Assembly: GCA_021613375.1 (NCBI GenBank)
Contig: CM038705.1
Span: forward strand, 4,631,364-4,695,363
DNA length: 64,000 nucleotides
Origin: Megaleporinus macrocephalus
Taxonomy: Eukaryota; Chordata; Actinopteri; Characiformes; Anostomidae
Direction of reading: 5' to 3'
Part shown: in pieces, positions 59,401 to 64,000 of the stretch
Numbering within the stretch: the first letter of the stretch is position 1
How the letters are laid out: each line of letters opens with the position of its first letter
The notes under the pieces: generated by a model
Told to the model about the DNA's origin: nothing
What the model saw: only the letters and a program-made list of their open reading frames with translations
The model's database searches: none
Made by a program: the position numbers and the translations under genes

Positions 59401-59752
59401 GTTTATATGAATGTTGATGATGATAAAATCTGGAAAATCTGAAAATTCCAGTTAAATTCCAGTTTTAAAGAAATAGTGAAATAGTGAAAATTCCATGATA
59501 TGCATATGATATATTAATTTGTAAACAGTGATTGTAAACGCTGATTGGCTGTTGTTTCTGGTTGAAGGTATAAGCAGGTGGAGCGTCTGGCGGCGGAGGA
59601 ATACGAGAGGGAGCGTGTGACATCATCGCCACGAGGACGAACGGAGATCACACTGAGCCTGAGCTCTCGGACCCCCACTAACACACGCTGTCACACACAC
59701 CTCTCCACTGAGCCTCAGGAGGACACGCACACTCTCACACACACTACACCAG
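23570..59752 (+). CDS. fhod3: FHOD3-type formin, partial gene (12 internal exons)
   Basis: Twelve exons join in one open frame: 23570-23664, 29218-29329, 36123-36217, 36602-36745, 37909-38150, 41731-41823, 44325-44747, 48189-48260, 51057-51182, 51378-51512, 58430-58480 and 59568-59752 (1773 nt). All introns are GT-AG and every junction keeps the reading phase. The protein reads from the C-terminal FH3/armadillo repeats ([59 protein letters not shown]) through a basic RRRAS segment and a Ser-rich linker to a charged helix ([12 protein letters not shown]). These match FHOD3 better than FHOD1 as I remember the two families. FHOD formins nucleate or bundle actin and are held inactive by N-/C-terminal contacts; FHOD3 is needed for sarcomere assembly in heart muscle. 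FH1, FH2 and DAD lie beyond the window. Teleosts have fhod3a and fhod3b; which one this is cannot be told here. Confidence 0.9.
23665..24170. other. Start of intron after exon 1
   Basis: Unique sequence with a G-run at about 23968-23988; nothing else recognised. Confidence 0.5.
24175..26425. repeat. 20-bp minisatellite with 60-80 bp higher-order unit
   Basis: The basic unit is aaaagttatgaatcactgtt. In the right half it is organised as a longer cycle of gtagaaaaggtatagctcac, tgttaaaagttatgaatcac and tgtttaaaagttacaaatca. The left part is more diverged, the right part nearly uniform, which suggests growth from the right side. Confidence 0.92.
26426..27269. other. Intron sequence with CT-rich tract
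   Basis: CT-rich stretch at 26596-26690, then open frames on both strands (97 codons minus at 26663-26956) with no homology that I recognise. Confidence 0.45.
27270..29013 (-). mobile_element. Tc1-like element, interrupted, minus strand
   Basis: Terminal inverted repeats: left cttggtcatgtatttattga then ggaaaatgatct; right, in reverse complement, cttggtcattaactcattaa then ggaaaatgatcc. Minus-strand codons at 28558-28782 read [20 protein letters not shown] and [13 protein letters not shown], the helix-turn-helix DNA-binding part of Tc1-like transposases. The catalytic core is missing or wrecked. The left part is interrupted by an 840-bp hAT-like insert and the left segment occurs twice. Confidence 0.75.
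27418..28258. mobile_element. hAT-like non-autonomous element inserted in Tc1 relic
   Basis: The left end gggatgtatcggtatcggcc and the right end, in reverse complement, tagagatgaaccgatcagtg then ttttgaggccgattccgatc, resemble the (g)gggatgcaccgatc termini of a hAT-type family in fish. Interior has no transposase. It sits between two copies of the same Tc1 left segment. Confidence 0.6.
29218..29329 (+). CDS. fhod3: fhod3 exon 2 of window: FH3/armadillo segment
   Basis: 112-nt exon, acceptor gtctgcag, donor gtaaca; it starts in phase 0 and leaves one base (g) for the next exon. It encodes [18 protein letters not shown], then [19 protein letters not shown], the most conserved FH3 stretch in the window. 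An open frame runs on past the donor into the intron for about 90 codons, but that part is tandem repeat and is not coding. The intron that follows opens about 60 bp later into a 3.7 kb minisatellite. Confidence 0.95.
29385..33060. repeat. accagatctaac minisatellite, 3.7 kb
   Basis: Basic unit about 14-15 bp (ataccagatctaac), paired into 28-30 bp cycles such as ccagatctaccgcaccagaa then ctaacgt. The palindrome agatct (BglII site) recurs every 15-30 bp. Contains a 1373-bp tandem duplication (29411-30783 and 30784-32156). It lies in the intron after exon 2. Confidence 0.95.
33061..34150. other. Intron sequence with diverged 'gttgctagg' repeats and CT run
   Basis: 33130-33300 has ggtggttgctatgg/ggtagttgctagggtgttcc phrases, the reverse complement of the 38870-39900 minisatellite family. 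A CT run lies at 33597-33627. No exon. Confidence 0.55.
34165..35655. repeat. 35-bp minisatellite, pyrimidine-rich
   Basis: Two alternating 35-bp variants: ctccagacatccttctactc then aagatttacctt, and ctctagatgtccttctactc then aagaactacctt, measured 70 bp per pair. About 42 copies. Leu/Ser-rich open frames are repeat translation. Confidence 0.93.
35656..36122. other. Intron sequence before exon 3
   Basis: Three copies of aaagctccttgtagtttctt at 35680-35770 and short ggttgctagggt phrases at 35945-36020; then unique sequence to the acceptor. Confidence 0.6.
36123..36217 (+). CDS. fhod3: fhod3 exon 3 of window: end of FH3 region
   Basis: 95-nt exon, acceptor ttattgcag, donor gtcagc. The leading gt completes the Gly codon begun in the previous exon. 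The encoded segment includes [20 protein letters not shown] and [11 protein letters not shown], matching the FHOD segment that precedes the LPDQDSFYD motif. It ends on a codon boundary, and only 384 bp of AT-rich intron separates it from the next exon, the second shortest intron seen in this gene. Confidence 0.94.
36602..36745 (+). CDS. fhod3: fhod3 exon 4 of window: LPDQDSFYD segment
   Basis: 144-nt exon, exactly 48 codons, phase 0 to 0; acceptor atcttgcag, donor gttagc. It carries [20 protein letters not shown], then [21 protein letters not shown]. The DQDSFYDV and KGTDLDL motifs are hallmarks of the FHOD FH3 C-terminus, where the armadillo fold passes toward the linker. A perfectly regular 104-bp tandem array fills most of the following intron, starting about 100 bp after the donor. 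Confidence 0.95.
36845..37825. repeat. 104-bp tandem array, 10 copies, no indels
   Basis: The unit starts gacagactgtaatacactac, passes aggaagtgtagggggcgata and ends gtacacagtcattct. Starts are at 36845, 36949, 37053, 37157, 37261, 37365, 37469, 37573, 37677 and 37781, all exactly 104 apart. Sub-variants at the aaaaag(t/a)gtc position suggest a 312-bp higher-order step. It fills most of the intron between exons 4 and 5. Confidence 0.97.
37909..38150 (+). CDS. fhod3: fhod3 exon 5 of window: basic Ser-rich linker start
   Basis: 242-nt exon, acceptor ccccctcag, donor gtacgt, phase 0 to 2. It begins [20 protein letters not shown]; this Met is internal, not a start, because the preceding exon joins in frame and ALRHEDGD is a conserved FHOD3 junction. 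Two basic stretches (RKDRRRASV and RRRSRRHS) each hold an R-R-x-S pattern, candidate sites for basophilic kinases. That is a motif reading only. The rest is Ser/Pro-rich and ends VEDVTER. GC is much higher than in the flanking introns. Confidence 0.93.
38151..38755. other. Start of intron after exon 5
   Basis: Unique sequence; overlapping open frames on both strands at 38453-38728 have no homology seen. Confidence 0.45.
38755..38850 (+). repeat. Dispersed repeat, copy related to 59310-59430
   Basis: ttacagtggtggtgatggga, accagacgtcaccatgtcc and a following atagacattctatttgctat stretch match the other copies at about 80-85 per cent by eye. Confidence 0.65.
38870..39900. repeat. 42-bp minisatellite (caccttagcaaccacatggg)
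   Basis: Degenerate unit caccttagcaaccacatggg, then ataccatagcaacagcctag ca, about 24 copies. Related reverse-oriented pieces occur at 33130-33300, 34040-34085 and 35930-36020. Confidence 0.88.
39901..40340. other. Intron sequence, nothing recognised
   Basis: Unique sequence; one 82-codon frame without homology. Confidence 0.45.
40341..40384. repeat. GA microsatellite
   Basis: GA run with one interruption. Confidence 0.9.
40388..41042. repeat. 60-61 bp minisatellite
   Basis: Eleven copies of acctacatttagagttatac, attcaacctaatgagaaact, gtaactcagtttatatacaat; one-base length variation (gtaactcag or gtactcag). Confidence 0.95.
41055..41515. repeat. 12-bp minisatellite aaggtggtattt
   Basis: About 38 copies of a 12-bp unit (ggtggtatttga / ggtggtatttaa). 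As 12 is divisible by 3, a 129-codon [12 protein letters not shown] frame results; it has no flanking gene context. It ends about 210 bp before exon 6. Confidence 0.94.
41731..41823 (+). CDS. fhod3: fhod3 exon 6 of window: acidic Glu/Asp cassette exon
   Basis: 93-nt exon (31 codons), phase 2 to 2, so it can be skipped in frame. Acceptor gcgctacag, donor gtactc. After the joining Arg it encodes [19 protein letters not shown], then [11 protein letters not shown]. The GAG/GAT run is a coding trinucleotide repeat likely to vary in length. The position between VEDVTER and the Ser-rich linker corresponds to where mammalian FHOD3 has cardiac-enriched alternative exons (11 and 12, from memory). It is not the separate T(D/E)5XE muscle exon, which lies in the FH2 half and has a Thr. 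A hAT-like element begins about 20 bp after the donor. Confidence 0.85.
41844..42896. mobile_element. Possible hAT-like element next to exon 6
   Basis: The left end aggggtggaccgatatggaa then tttgtggcccgatattta, and the right end, in reverse complement, ggtccgatactggaattccg then gctgatg, form an imperfect inverted repeat. The interior is very AT-rich with no transposase. The left end starts 20 bp after the exon 6 donor. Confidence 0.55.
43313..44221. mobile_element. Miniature TIR element with minisatellite core
   Basis: The left end ctagtcattccatgagaaca and the right end tgttcatggaatgactag are inverted repeats (ctagtcattccatga, 15 bp exact). Nearly all the interior is the reverse-oriented 37-bp array. 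Flanking tac on both sides could be a 3-bp target duplication, or ctag itself a 4-bp one. Confidence 0.65.
43357..44205 (-). repeat. 37-bp minisatellite, reverse array
   Basis: About 22 copies of tgtaacactaccttcaccta, then cctgtgtacaggtaaac, the exact reverse complement of the array at 17430-19135. A 39-bp variant with ctgtctaacac fills the middle. Each plus-strand unit has cag|gtaaac, again donor-like. It ends about 120 bp before exon 7. Confidence 0.96.
44325..44747 (+). CDS. fhod3: fhod3 exon 7 of window: long Ser/Pro linker exon
   Basis: 423-nt exon (141 codons), phase 2 to 2, acceptor gttccccag, donor gtagag. The joined frame reads [20 protein letters not shown], then a Gly/Ala/Ser/Pro-rich, low-complexity stretch with [20 protein letters not shown], ending QGQAAEKRS. 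It is the most GC-rich stretch in the window. Disorder is expected. No catalytic motif is visible; the likely role is an isoform-specific linker. The exact exon edges rest on phase agreement with both neighbours and an uninterrupted 141-codon frame. The donor (cag|gtagag) is weaker than the others. Confidence 0.8.
44804..44882. mobile_element. Tiny TTAA-flanked MITE
   Basis: ttaaaggggtagttcagcct at the left and tgaactgtcactttaa at the right are inverted repeats (ttaaag-g-agttca) about 78 bp apart. This matches a very common fish miniature element with TTAA target sites (piggyBac- or Kolobok-type). Confidence 0.7.
45165..45290. repeat. Dispersed repeat piece and TA microsatellite
   Basis: cacagtggtagtgaatggaa then ccagacatccatc, followed by about 39 TA units at 45200-45277. 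Confidence 0.9.
45290..45650 (+). repeat. Dispersed fish repeat, third copy
   Basis: Shares ctggatagttttggttggtg, gctctgtggtggtcctgtgg, gatcattaaagaacagagta and tatggtcagtggagctgata with 7486-8082, here without the second inverted arm. Confidence 0.75.
45651..46200. other. Intron sequence, nothing recognised
   Basis: Includes a short TA run at 45654-45670 and a GC-richer part at 45790-46130 with overlapping open frames (up to 101 codons) without homology. Confidence 0.45.
46203..47978. mobile_element. TTAA-type miniature element with minisatellite core
   Basis: Perfect 14-bp terminal inverted repeats ttaaagggcccata (46203-46216) and tatgggccctttaa (47965-47978). These ends match a widespread teleost repeat that inserts at TTAA. 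Between them, about 1.5 kb is a 29-bp tandem array, far longer than such elements normally are. Confidence 0.8.
46345..47875. repeat. 29-bp minisatellite cagcagtttagctccaccca, first array
   Basis: Unit cattcagcctacagcagttt then agctccacc, about 53 copies in the intron after exon 7, with internal longer repeats (the stretch at 46850-47090 recurs at 47150-47390). The same unit makes up the array at 51520-54455. Confidence 0.95.
48189..48260 (+). CDS. fhod3: fhod3 exon 8 of window: small cassette exon (probable)
   Basis: 72-nt exon (24 codons), phase 2 to 2, between ctacatag and gtaagg (the best donor in the window). It reads [17 protein letters not shown], then RAALSVG, open in the only phase the neighbours allow. 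I do not recognise the peptide with certainty. Support is the strong donor, an upstream pyrimidine-rich tract (tctgtctcctctacatag), correct phase and lack of stops. It would be an alternative exon in the same variable region as exons 6 and 7. Confidence 0.6.
48261..48640. other. Start of intron after exon 8, with dispersed repeat
   Basis: 48420-48500 is the copy of the 22070 repeat (gtggtggtgaatggaaccag, ctctaaaagctccctcacag). Rest unique. Confidence 0.6.
48638..48692. repeat. TA microsatellite
   Basis: About 26 TA units. Confidence 0.95.
48950..50070. repeat. Degenerate A-rich (aaactaaatacaac) repeat
   Basis: Long run of irregular variants of aaaactaaaactaaataca and caactaaggcttaaaattga. 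No strict period. About 80 per cent A plus C; no open frame of note. Confidence 0.8.
50175..50335 (+). repeat. Dispersed repeat, copy of 19955-20105
   Basis: See shared phrases atggaccaatagaaatgctc and ttttggcctctcctgtaaag. Confidence 0.8.
50393..50428. repeat. GT microsatellite
   Basis: GT run; a CA run lies at 50722-50752, so the two are complementary on one strand. Confidence 0.92.
50429..51056. other. Intron sequence before exon 9
   Basis: CA run at 50722-50752 with a C-run before it. A 178-codon plus-strand frame (50287-50823) spans microsatellites and has no homology. Confidence 0.5.
51057..51182 (+). CDS. fhod3: fhod3 exon 9 of window: Ser-rich linker with NAGNAG acceptor
   Basis: 126-nt exon, phase 2 to 2, donor cag|gtggcg. 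The acceptor is a tandem cagcag (NAGNAG): splicing after the first AG starts at 51057, after the second at 51060, changing one residue only (SRQSGY or RQSGY). The body reads [20 protein letters not shown], then [12 protein letters not shown], and aligns with the Ser/Thr/Pro-rich linker of FHOD3 that precedes the GLLTSSF motif. Only 195 bp of intron follow. Confidence 0.85.
51378..51512 (+). CDS. fhod3: fhod3 exon 10 of window: [14 protein letters not shown] and charged helix
   Basis: 135-nt exon, phase 2 to 2, acceptor tggtccag, donor gtatgt. It encodes [20 protein letters not shown], then an Arg/Glu-rich helix ending [16 protein letters not shown](F/Y)[15 protein letters not shown] is a conserved FHOD3 signature and supports the upstream acceptor at 51377. 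A second acceptor-like site (cctcctcttacag) lies inside the exon and would restart it in frame at 51414, dropping 12 codons. Charge spacing suggests a coiled coil or single alpha helix. The 29-bp minisatellite of the next intron begins about 7 bases after the donor. Confidence 0.92.
51520..54455. repeat. 29-bp minisatellite, second array (2.9 kb)
   Basis: Same unit and orientation as 46345-47875 (cattcagcctacagcagttt then agctccacc), with variants gcgtacagtagtttagccac and gcgcgttcagtgtacagtag. Higher-order copies: tttggctccacccattcatc at about 52260, 52775 and 53457. The array starts about 7 bases inside the intron after exon 10. Confidence 0.95.
54456..54916. other. Intron sequence, nothing recognised
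   Basis: Unique; 74-codon minus-strand frame without homology. Confidence 0.45.
54917..55170 (+). mobile_element. Left end of a TTAA-type miniature element
   Basis: ttaaagggcccatatcctgc at 54917 repeats the 14-bp terminus found at 46203 and continues as in the fish family (gcatttttctctttttactt). I find no matching right end, so it is truncated or its right end is lost in the following array. Confidence 0.65.
55170..58385. repeat. 20-bp minisatellite gagcagctataggctacact, 3.2 kb
   Basis: About 160 copies of a 20-bp unit, with taggctgtact, taggctatact and a ttggccacttggaagttata variant. Higher-order structure: a block at about 55541 recurs at 56483, 942 bp later. Ends about 45 bp before exon 11. 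Confidence 0.95.
58430..58480 (+). CDS. fhod3: fhod3 exon 11 of window: 17-codon charged helix exon
   Basis: 51-nt exon, phase 2 to 2; acceptor gtttcag, donor gtacag. The joined frame reads [18 protein letters not shown], extending the charged helix of the previous exon. As a symmetric micro-sized exon it can be skipped without a frameshift, and from memory human FHOD3 forms with and without this segment exist. It stands about 40 bp after the end of a 3.2 kb minisatellite and is followed by a 1.1 kb intron. Confidence 0.88.
58565..58830 (+). repeat. Dispersed repeat, copy B
   Basis: Same family and orientation as 12150-12400, here with an internal 60-bp duplication (attaatagagtaagtagtgc twice). 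Confidence 0.8.
58856..59310. other. Intron sequence, nothing recognised
   Basis: GC-richer stretch at 58880-59130 with three overlapping open frames (66-85 codons) on both strands; no family and no phase-compatible splice pair seen. Confidence 0.45.
59310..59430 (+). repeat. Dispersed repeat, plus-strand copy
   Basis: tttacagtggtggtgatggt, aaccagacgtctccatgtct and gtttatatgaatgttgatga match 22270-22440 in reverse complement. Confidence 0.7.
59568..59752 (+). CDS. fhod3: fhod3 exon 12 of window: [15 protein letters not shown] segment and linker
   Basis: 185-nt exon, phase 2 to 1, acceptor gttgaag (an AAG acceptor, less usual), donor cag|gtcagt. It starts [20 protein letters not shown], then [15 protein letters not shown] and a Thr/His-rich tail ending TPG. 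YK(Y/Q)xExLAAEE and RGRxxxxLxL are conserved in FHOD3 just before the acidic linker that leads to FH1. The one-base overhang must be completed by an exon beyond 64000; I find no matching exon in 59753-64000. Confidence 0.9.
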
Positions 59753-59858
59753 GTCAGTTTATCACACACACACAAACTGAGGAGTCCCGTACATTGATAA
59801 TTGGAAAAGATGGCCATATAGTATATGTATGTGTGTATGTAGAACAGAAAGCATACTG

Positions 59859-59859
<1 letters not shown>

Positions 59860-59948
<89 letters not shown>
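59860..59948. repeat. TA then CA microsatellite
   Basis: About 36 TA units followed by a CA run; gives Tyr-Ile and Cys-Val pseudo-frames. Confidence 0.95.
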
Positions 59949-60845
<897 letters not shown>

Positions 60846-60847
60846 CA

Positions 60848-62240
60848 CAATACTCTACTGTACTATACTATACTGTATTATACTATACTATACTGTATTA
60901 TACTATACTATAGTGTACTGTACTATACTGCATTATACAATACTATACTGTATTATACAATACTATACTATACTAAACTATACTATACTGTATTATACAA
61001 TACTATACTATAGTGTACTGTACTATACTGCATTATACAATACTATACTGTATTATACAATACTATACTAAACTATACTATACTGTACTATACTATACTA
61101 TGCTGTATTGTACTATACTATACTGTATTATACAATACTATACTTTACTATACTATACTGTATTGTACTATACTATACTGTATTATACAATACTATACTA
61201 TACTATAAAAACTAAACAATACTGTATTATACAATACTAAACTGTACTGTACTATACTATACTTTACTGTACTATACTATACTGTATTGTACAATACTAT
61301 ACTATACTATAGTGTACTGTACTATACTGCATTATACAATACTATACTGTATTGTACAATACTATACTATACTATATACTAAACTATACTATACTGTACT
61401 ATACTATACTATGCTGTATTGTACTATACTATACTGTATTATACAATACTATACTTTACTATACTATACTGTACTATACTATACTGTATTGTACTATACT
61501 ATACTGTATTATACAATACTATACTATACTATAAAAACTAAACAATACTTTATTATACAATACTAAACTGTACTGTACTATACTTTACTGTACTATACTA
61601 TACTGTATTGTACTATACTGTACTGTATTATACAATACTTTACTGTACTATACTATACTATACTGTATTATACAATACTATACTGTACTATTCTATACTA
61701 AACTATACTATAAAAACTAAACAATACTGTATTATACAATACTATACTGTACTATTCTATACTAAACTATACTATAATATACTATAAAAACTAAACAATA
61801 CTGTATTATACAATACTATACTGTACTGTACTATACTCTACTATACTGTACTGTACTATACTATACTGTATTGTACTATACTATACTGTATTATACAATA
61901 CTATACTGTATTATACTATACTACTCTATATTGTATTATACTATACTCTACTATACTATACTGTATTATACTATACTATACTGTACTATACTATACTGTA
62001 TTATACTATACTGTACTATACTATACTACACTATACTATACGGTACTATACTATACTGTATTATACTATACTACACTATACTGTATTATACTGTACTATA
62101 CTATACTGTATTATACTATACTACACTATACTGTATTATACTATACTATACTGTACTATACTATACTACACTATACTGTACTATACTATACTATACTGCA
62201 TTATACAATACTATACTATACTATACCATACTGTACAGTC
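60848..62240 (+). repeat. Degenerate tatactatactgtat array
   Basis: Mixture of actatactat, actgtattatacaatact and actgtactat units, period 5-15 bp. Higher-order copies: 61010-61240 recurs at 61310-61565. All Tyr-Thr-Ile-Leu-Tyr frames are repeat translation. Confidence 0.93.
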
Positions 62241-62715
62241 CTGAACAAACACAGGTAGAGAAAAGTAGGCAAAAACTACAGCAGGGTTAAAGTCCCAGCC
62301 CGCGCACAACTCACGCTGCCTGGGCTCTGTTTACACTTGTGCGCTGGTGCATGTGCCCGGGCAGATATGGGCTGAAGATTTCGAGGTATTCTATCATCTG
62401 CTTTGTTTTGTCATCCCGTATGATCCGCCGGGATTTGCTCTTCCAAATATAGAGCAGGAGCTGCTGTAATGCTTTACGGTAATAGAGGAACAAGAAGAGT
62501 CGTGCAGGCGCAGACTTCACCCATATCAATACCGCACATACATCACAATGCCAAGACCCCAGGCACATCGTTCAACCCCACTGATCTCAGCACTGCCAGC
62601 TCCTTCATTACAGTCAACACAAAGAACAAAAATGACTGTTTTAATTTGTTGTGTTGAGTTTTCTGCATTCCACTGAAGCTTATTTCGTCCACTCAGAAAG
62701 CAAACAAGACAAATG
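62241..62715. other. Intron sequence, nothing firmly recognised
   Basis: A 300-bp GC-normal island with an 85-codon minus-strand frame; possibly a decayed transposon piece, but no motif supports it. Confidence 0.4.
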
Positions 62716-62719
62716 TTAT

Positions 62720-64000
62720 GATTAACTACACATGTGATTGATTATTATTAAATACACAAGCAAATGTAATTCATTGCGATTGCACGAGTGAATGCGATTA
62801 ATCGTGATTAACTACACAAGCCCATGTGACTAATCATGATTAACTGCACAAGCAAATGAGATTAATCGTAATTAATCTACACTATATTGTACACTACAGT
62901 ATAGTATAGTATAGTACAGTATAGTGTAGTATAGTATAGTACAGTATAGTATAGTATAATACAGTATAGTATAGTACCGTATAGTATAGTGTAGTATAGT
63001 ATAGTACAGTATAGTATAGTACAGTATAGTATAGTATAATACAGTATAGTGTAGTATAGTATAATACAGTATAGTATAGTACAGTATAGTATAGTATAAT
63101 ACAGTATAGTGTAGTACAGTATAGTATAGTATAATACAGTATAGTATAGTACAGTATAGTATAGTATAATACAGTATAGTATAATACAGTATAGTATACT
63201 ACAGTATAGTATAGTATAATACAGTATAGTATAGTACAGTATAGTATAGTATAATACAGTATAGTATAGTACAGTATAGTATAGTATAATACAGTATAGT
63301 ATAGTACAGTATAGTATAGTATAATACAATATAGTGTAGTATAAAAAACAAATGTGATTAATTGCGATTAACTACACAAGCAAAATCTATTAAACGTGAT
63401 TAACAGCACAGGCGAATGCAATTTATCATGATTAACCACAGAAGCAAATGTTATAAATCATGAATTACTATACAAGCAAATGTGATTAATCATGATTAAC
63501 TACACTAGCAAATGTGATTAATCGTGATTAACTACACTAGCAAATGTGATTAATTGCAATTAACTACACAGCAAAAGCTATTAATCGTGATTAACAGCAC
63601 AGGAGAATGCAATTTATCATGATTAACCACAGAAGCAAATGTTATAAATTATGAATTACTATACAAGCAAATGTGATTAATCGTGATTAACTACACTAGC
63701 AAATGTGGTTAATCGTGATTAACTACACTAGCAAATGTGATTAATTGCAATTAACTACACAGCAAAAGCTATTAATCGTGATTAACAGCACAGGAGAATG
63801 CAATTTATCATGATTAACCACAGAAGCAAATGTTATAAATCATGAATTACTATACAAGCAAATGTGATTAATCGTGATTAACTACACTAGCAAATGTGGT
63901 TAATCGTGATTAACTACACTAGCAAATGTGATTAATTGCAATTGACTACACAGCAAAAGCTATTAATCGTGATTAACAGCACAGGAGAATGCAATTTATC
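62720..64000. repeat. gattaatcgtgattaac repeat with 191-bp higher-order unit
   Basis: Basic unit about 32 bp (aatgtgattaatcgtgatta then actacactagca), grouped into 191-bp units marked by cacagg(a/c)gaatgcaattta at about 63408, 63599, 63790 and 63981. It is interrupted by a tatag array at 62880-63340 and runs off the window end. Confidence 0.93.
62878..63345 (-). repeat. tatagtatagtacag array, inverted relative to 60848-62240
   Basis: agtatagtatagtataatac, agtatagtatagtacagtat: the reverse complement of the units at 60848-62240. Inserted within the gattaatc repeat. Confidence 0.93.

Noticed and set aside
62311..62657. Possible transposase or gag fragment
   Set aside because: 85-codon minus frame has no motif I can name; left as unassigned.

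Overview
This is vertebrate, very probably teleost fish, genomic DNA. Coding exons are short with GT-AG introns, Tc1-like and hAT-like transposon relics are scattered through the introns, TTAA-flanked miniature elements of fish type are present, and TA, CA, CTAT and CAGA microsatellites abound. Several dispersed repeats resemble families I know from ostariophysan fish (characins, catfish and relatives), but the species cannot be fixed from this window.

Only one gene is supported: the middle part of a plus-strand formin gene, best matched to FHOD3 (formin homology 2 domain containing 3). Twelve exons between 23570 and 59752 join in one open frame of about 1.77 kb (roughly 590 codons). They run from the C-terminal FH3/armadillo part of the N-terminal regulatory region, through a basic Ser-rich segment, an acidic exon, a long Ser/Pro linker and a charged helical segment, into the linker before FH1. 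The FH1, FH2 and DAD regions and the N-terminal exons lie outside the window. The first visible exon starts inside a codon, so 1-23569 is most simply one intron of more than 23.5 kb. The last visible donor at 59752 leaves the next exon beyond 64000.

The rest is intron, and by eye nearly half the window is tandem repeat. Almost every large intron has its own minisatellite. Regions in order: 1-23569, upstream intron with about eight unrelated arrays and Tc1/hAT relics; 23570-29329, exons 1-2 around a 2.2 kb 'aaaagttatgaatcactgtt' array and a Tc1 element holding an hAT-like insert; 29330-36122, a 3.7 kb BglII-site array with a near-perfect 1373-bp internal duplication, then a 35-bp array; 36123-38150, exons 3-5 with an indel-free 104-bp array; 38151-51512, exons 6-10 with five further array regions; 51513-59752, exons 11-12 with two arrays of about 3 kb each; 59753-64000, downstream intron of CAGA, TATAC and GATTAATC-type arrays.

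The most interesting structures are: (1) one 37-bp minisatellite present at 17.4-19.1 kb and again as an exact reverse complement at 43.3-44.2 kb, bracketing exons 1-6, with a donor-like CAG|GTA in both orientations; (2) TIR-bounded miniature elements whose cores have become minisatellites; (3) a run of cassette-type phase-2 exons, including an in-frame NAGNAG acceptor and a second in-frame acceptor inside coding sequence. No RNA genes, CRISPR arrays or other protein-coding genes were found.
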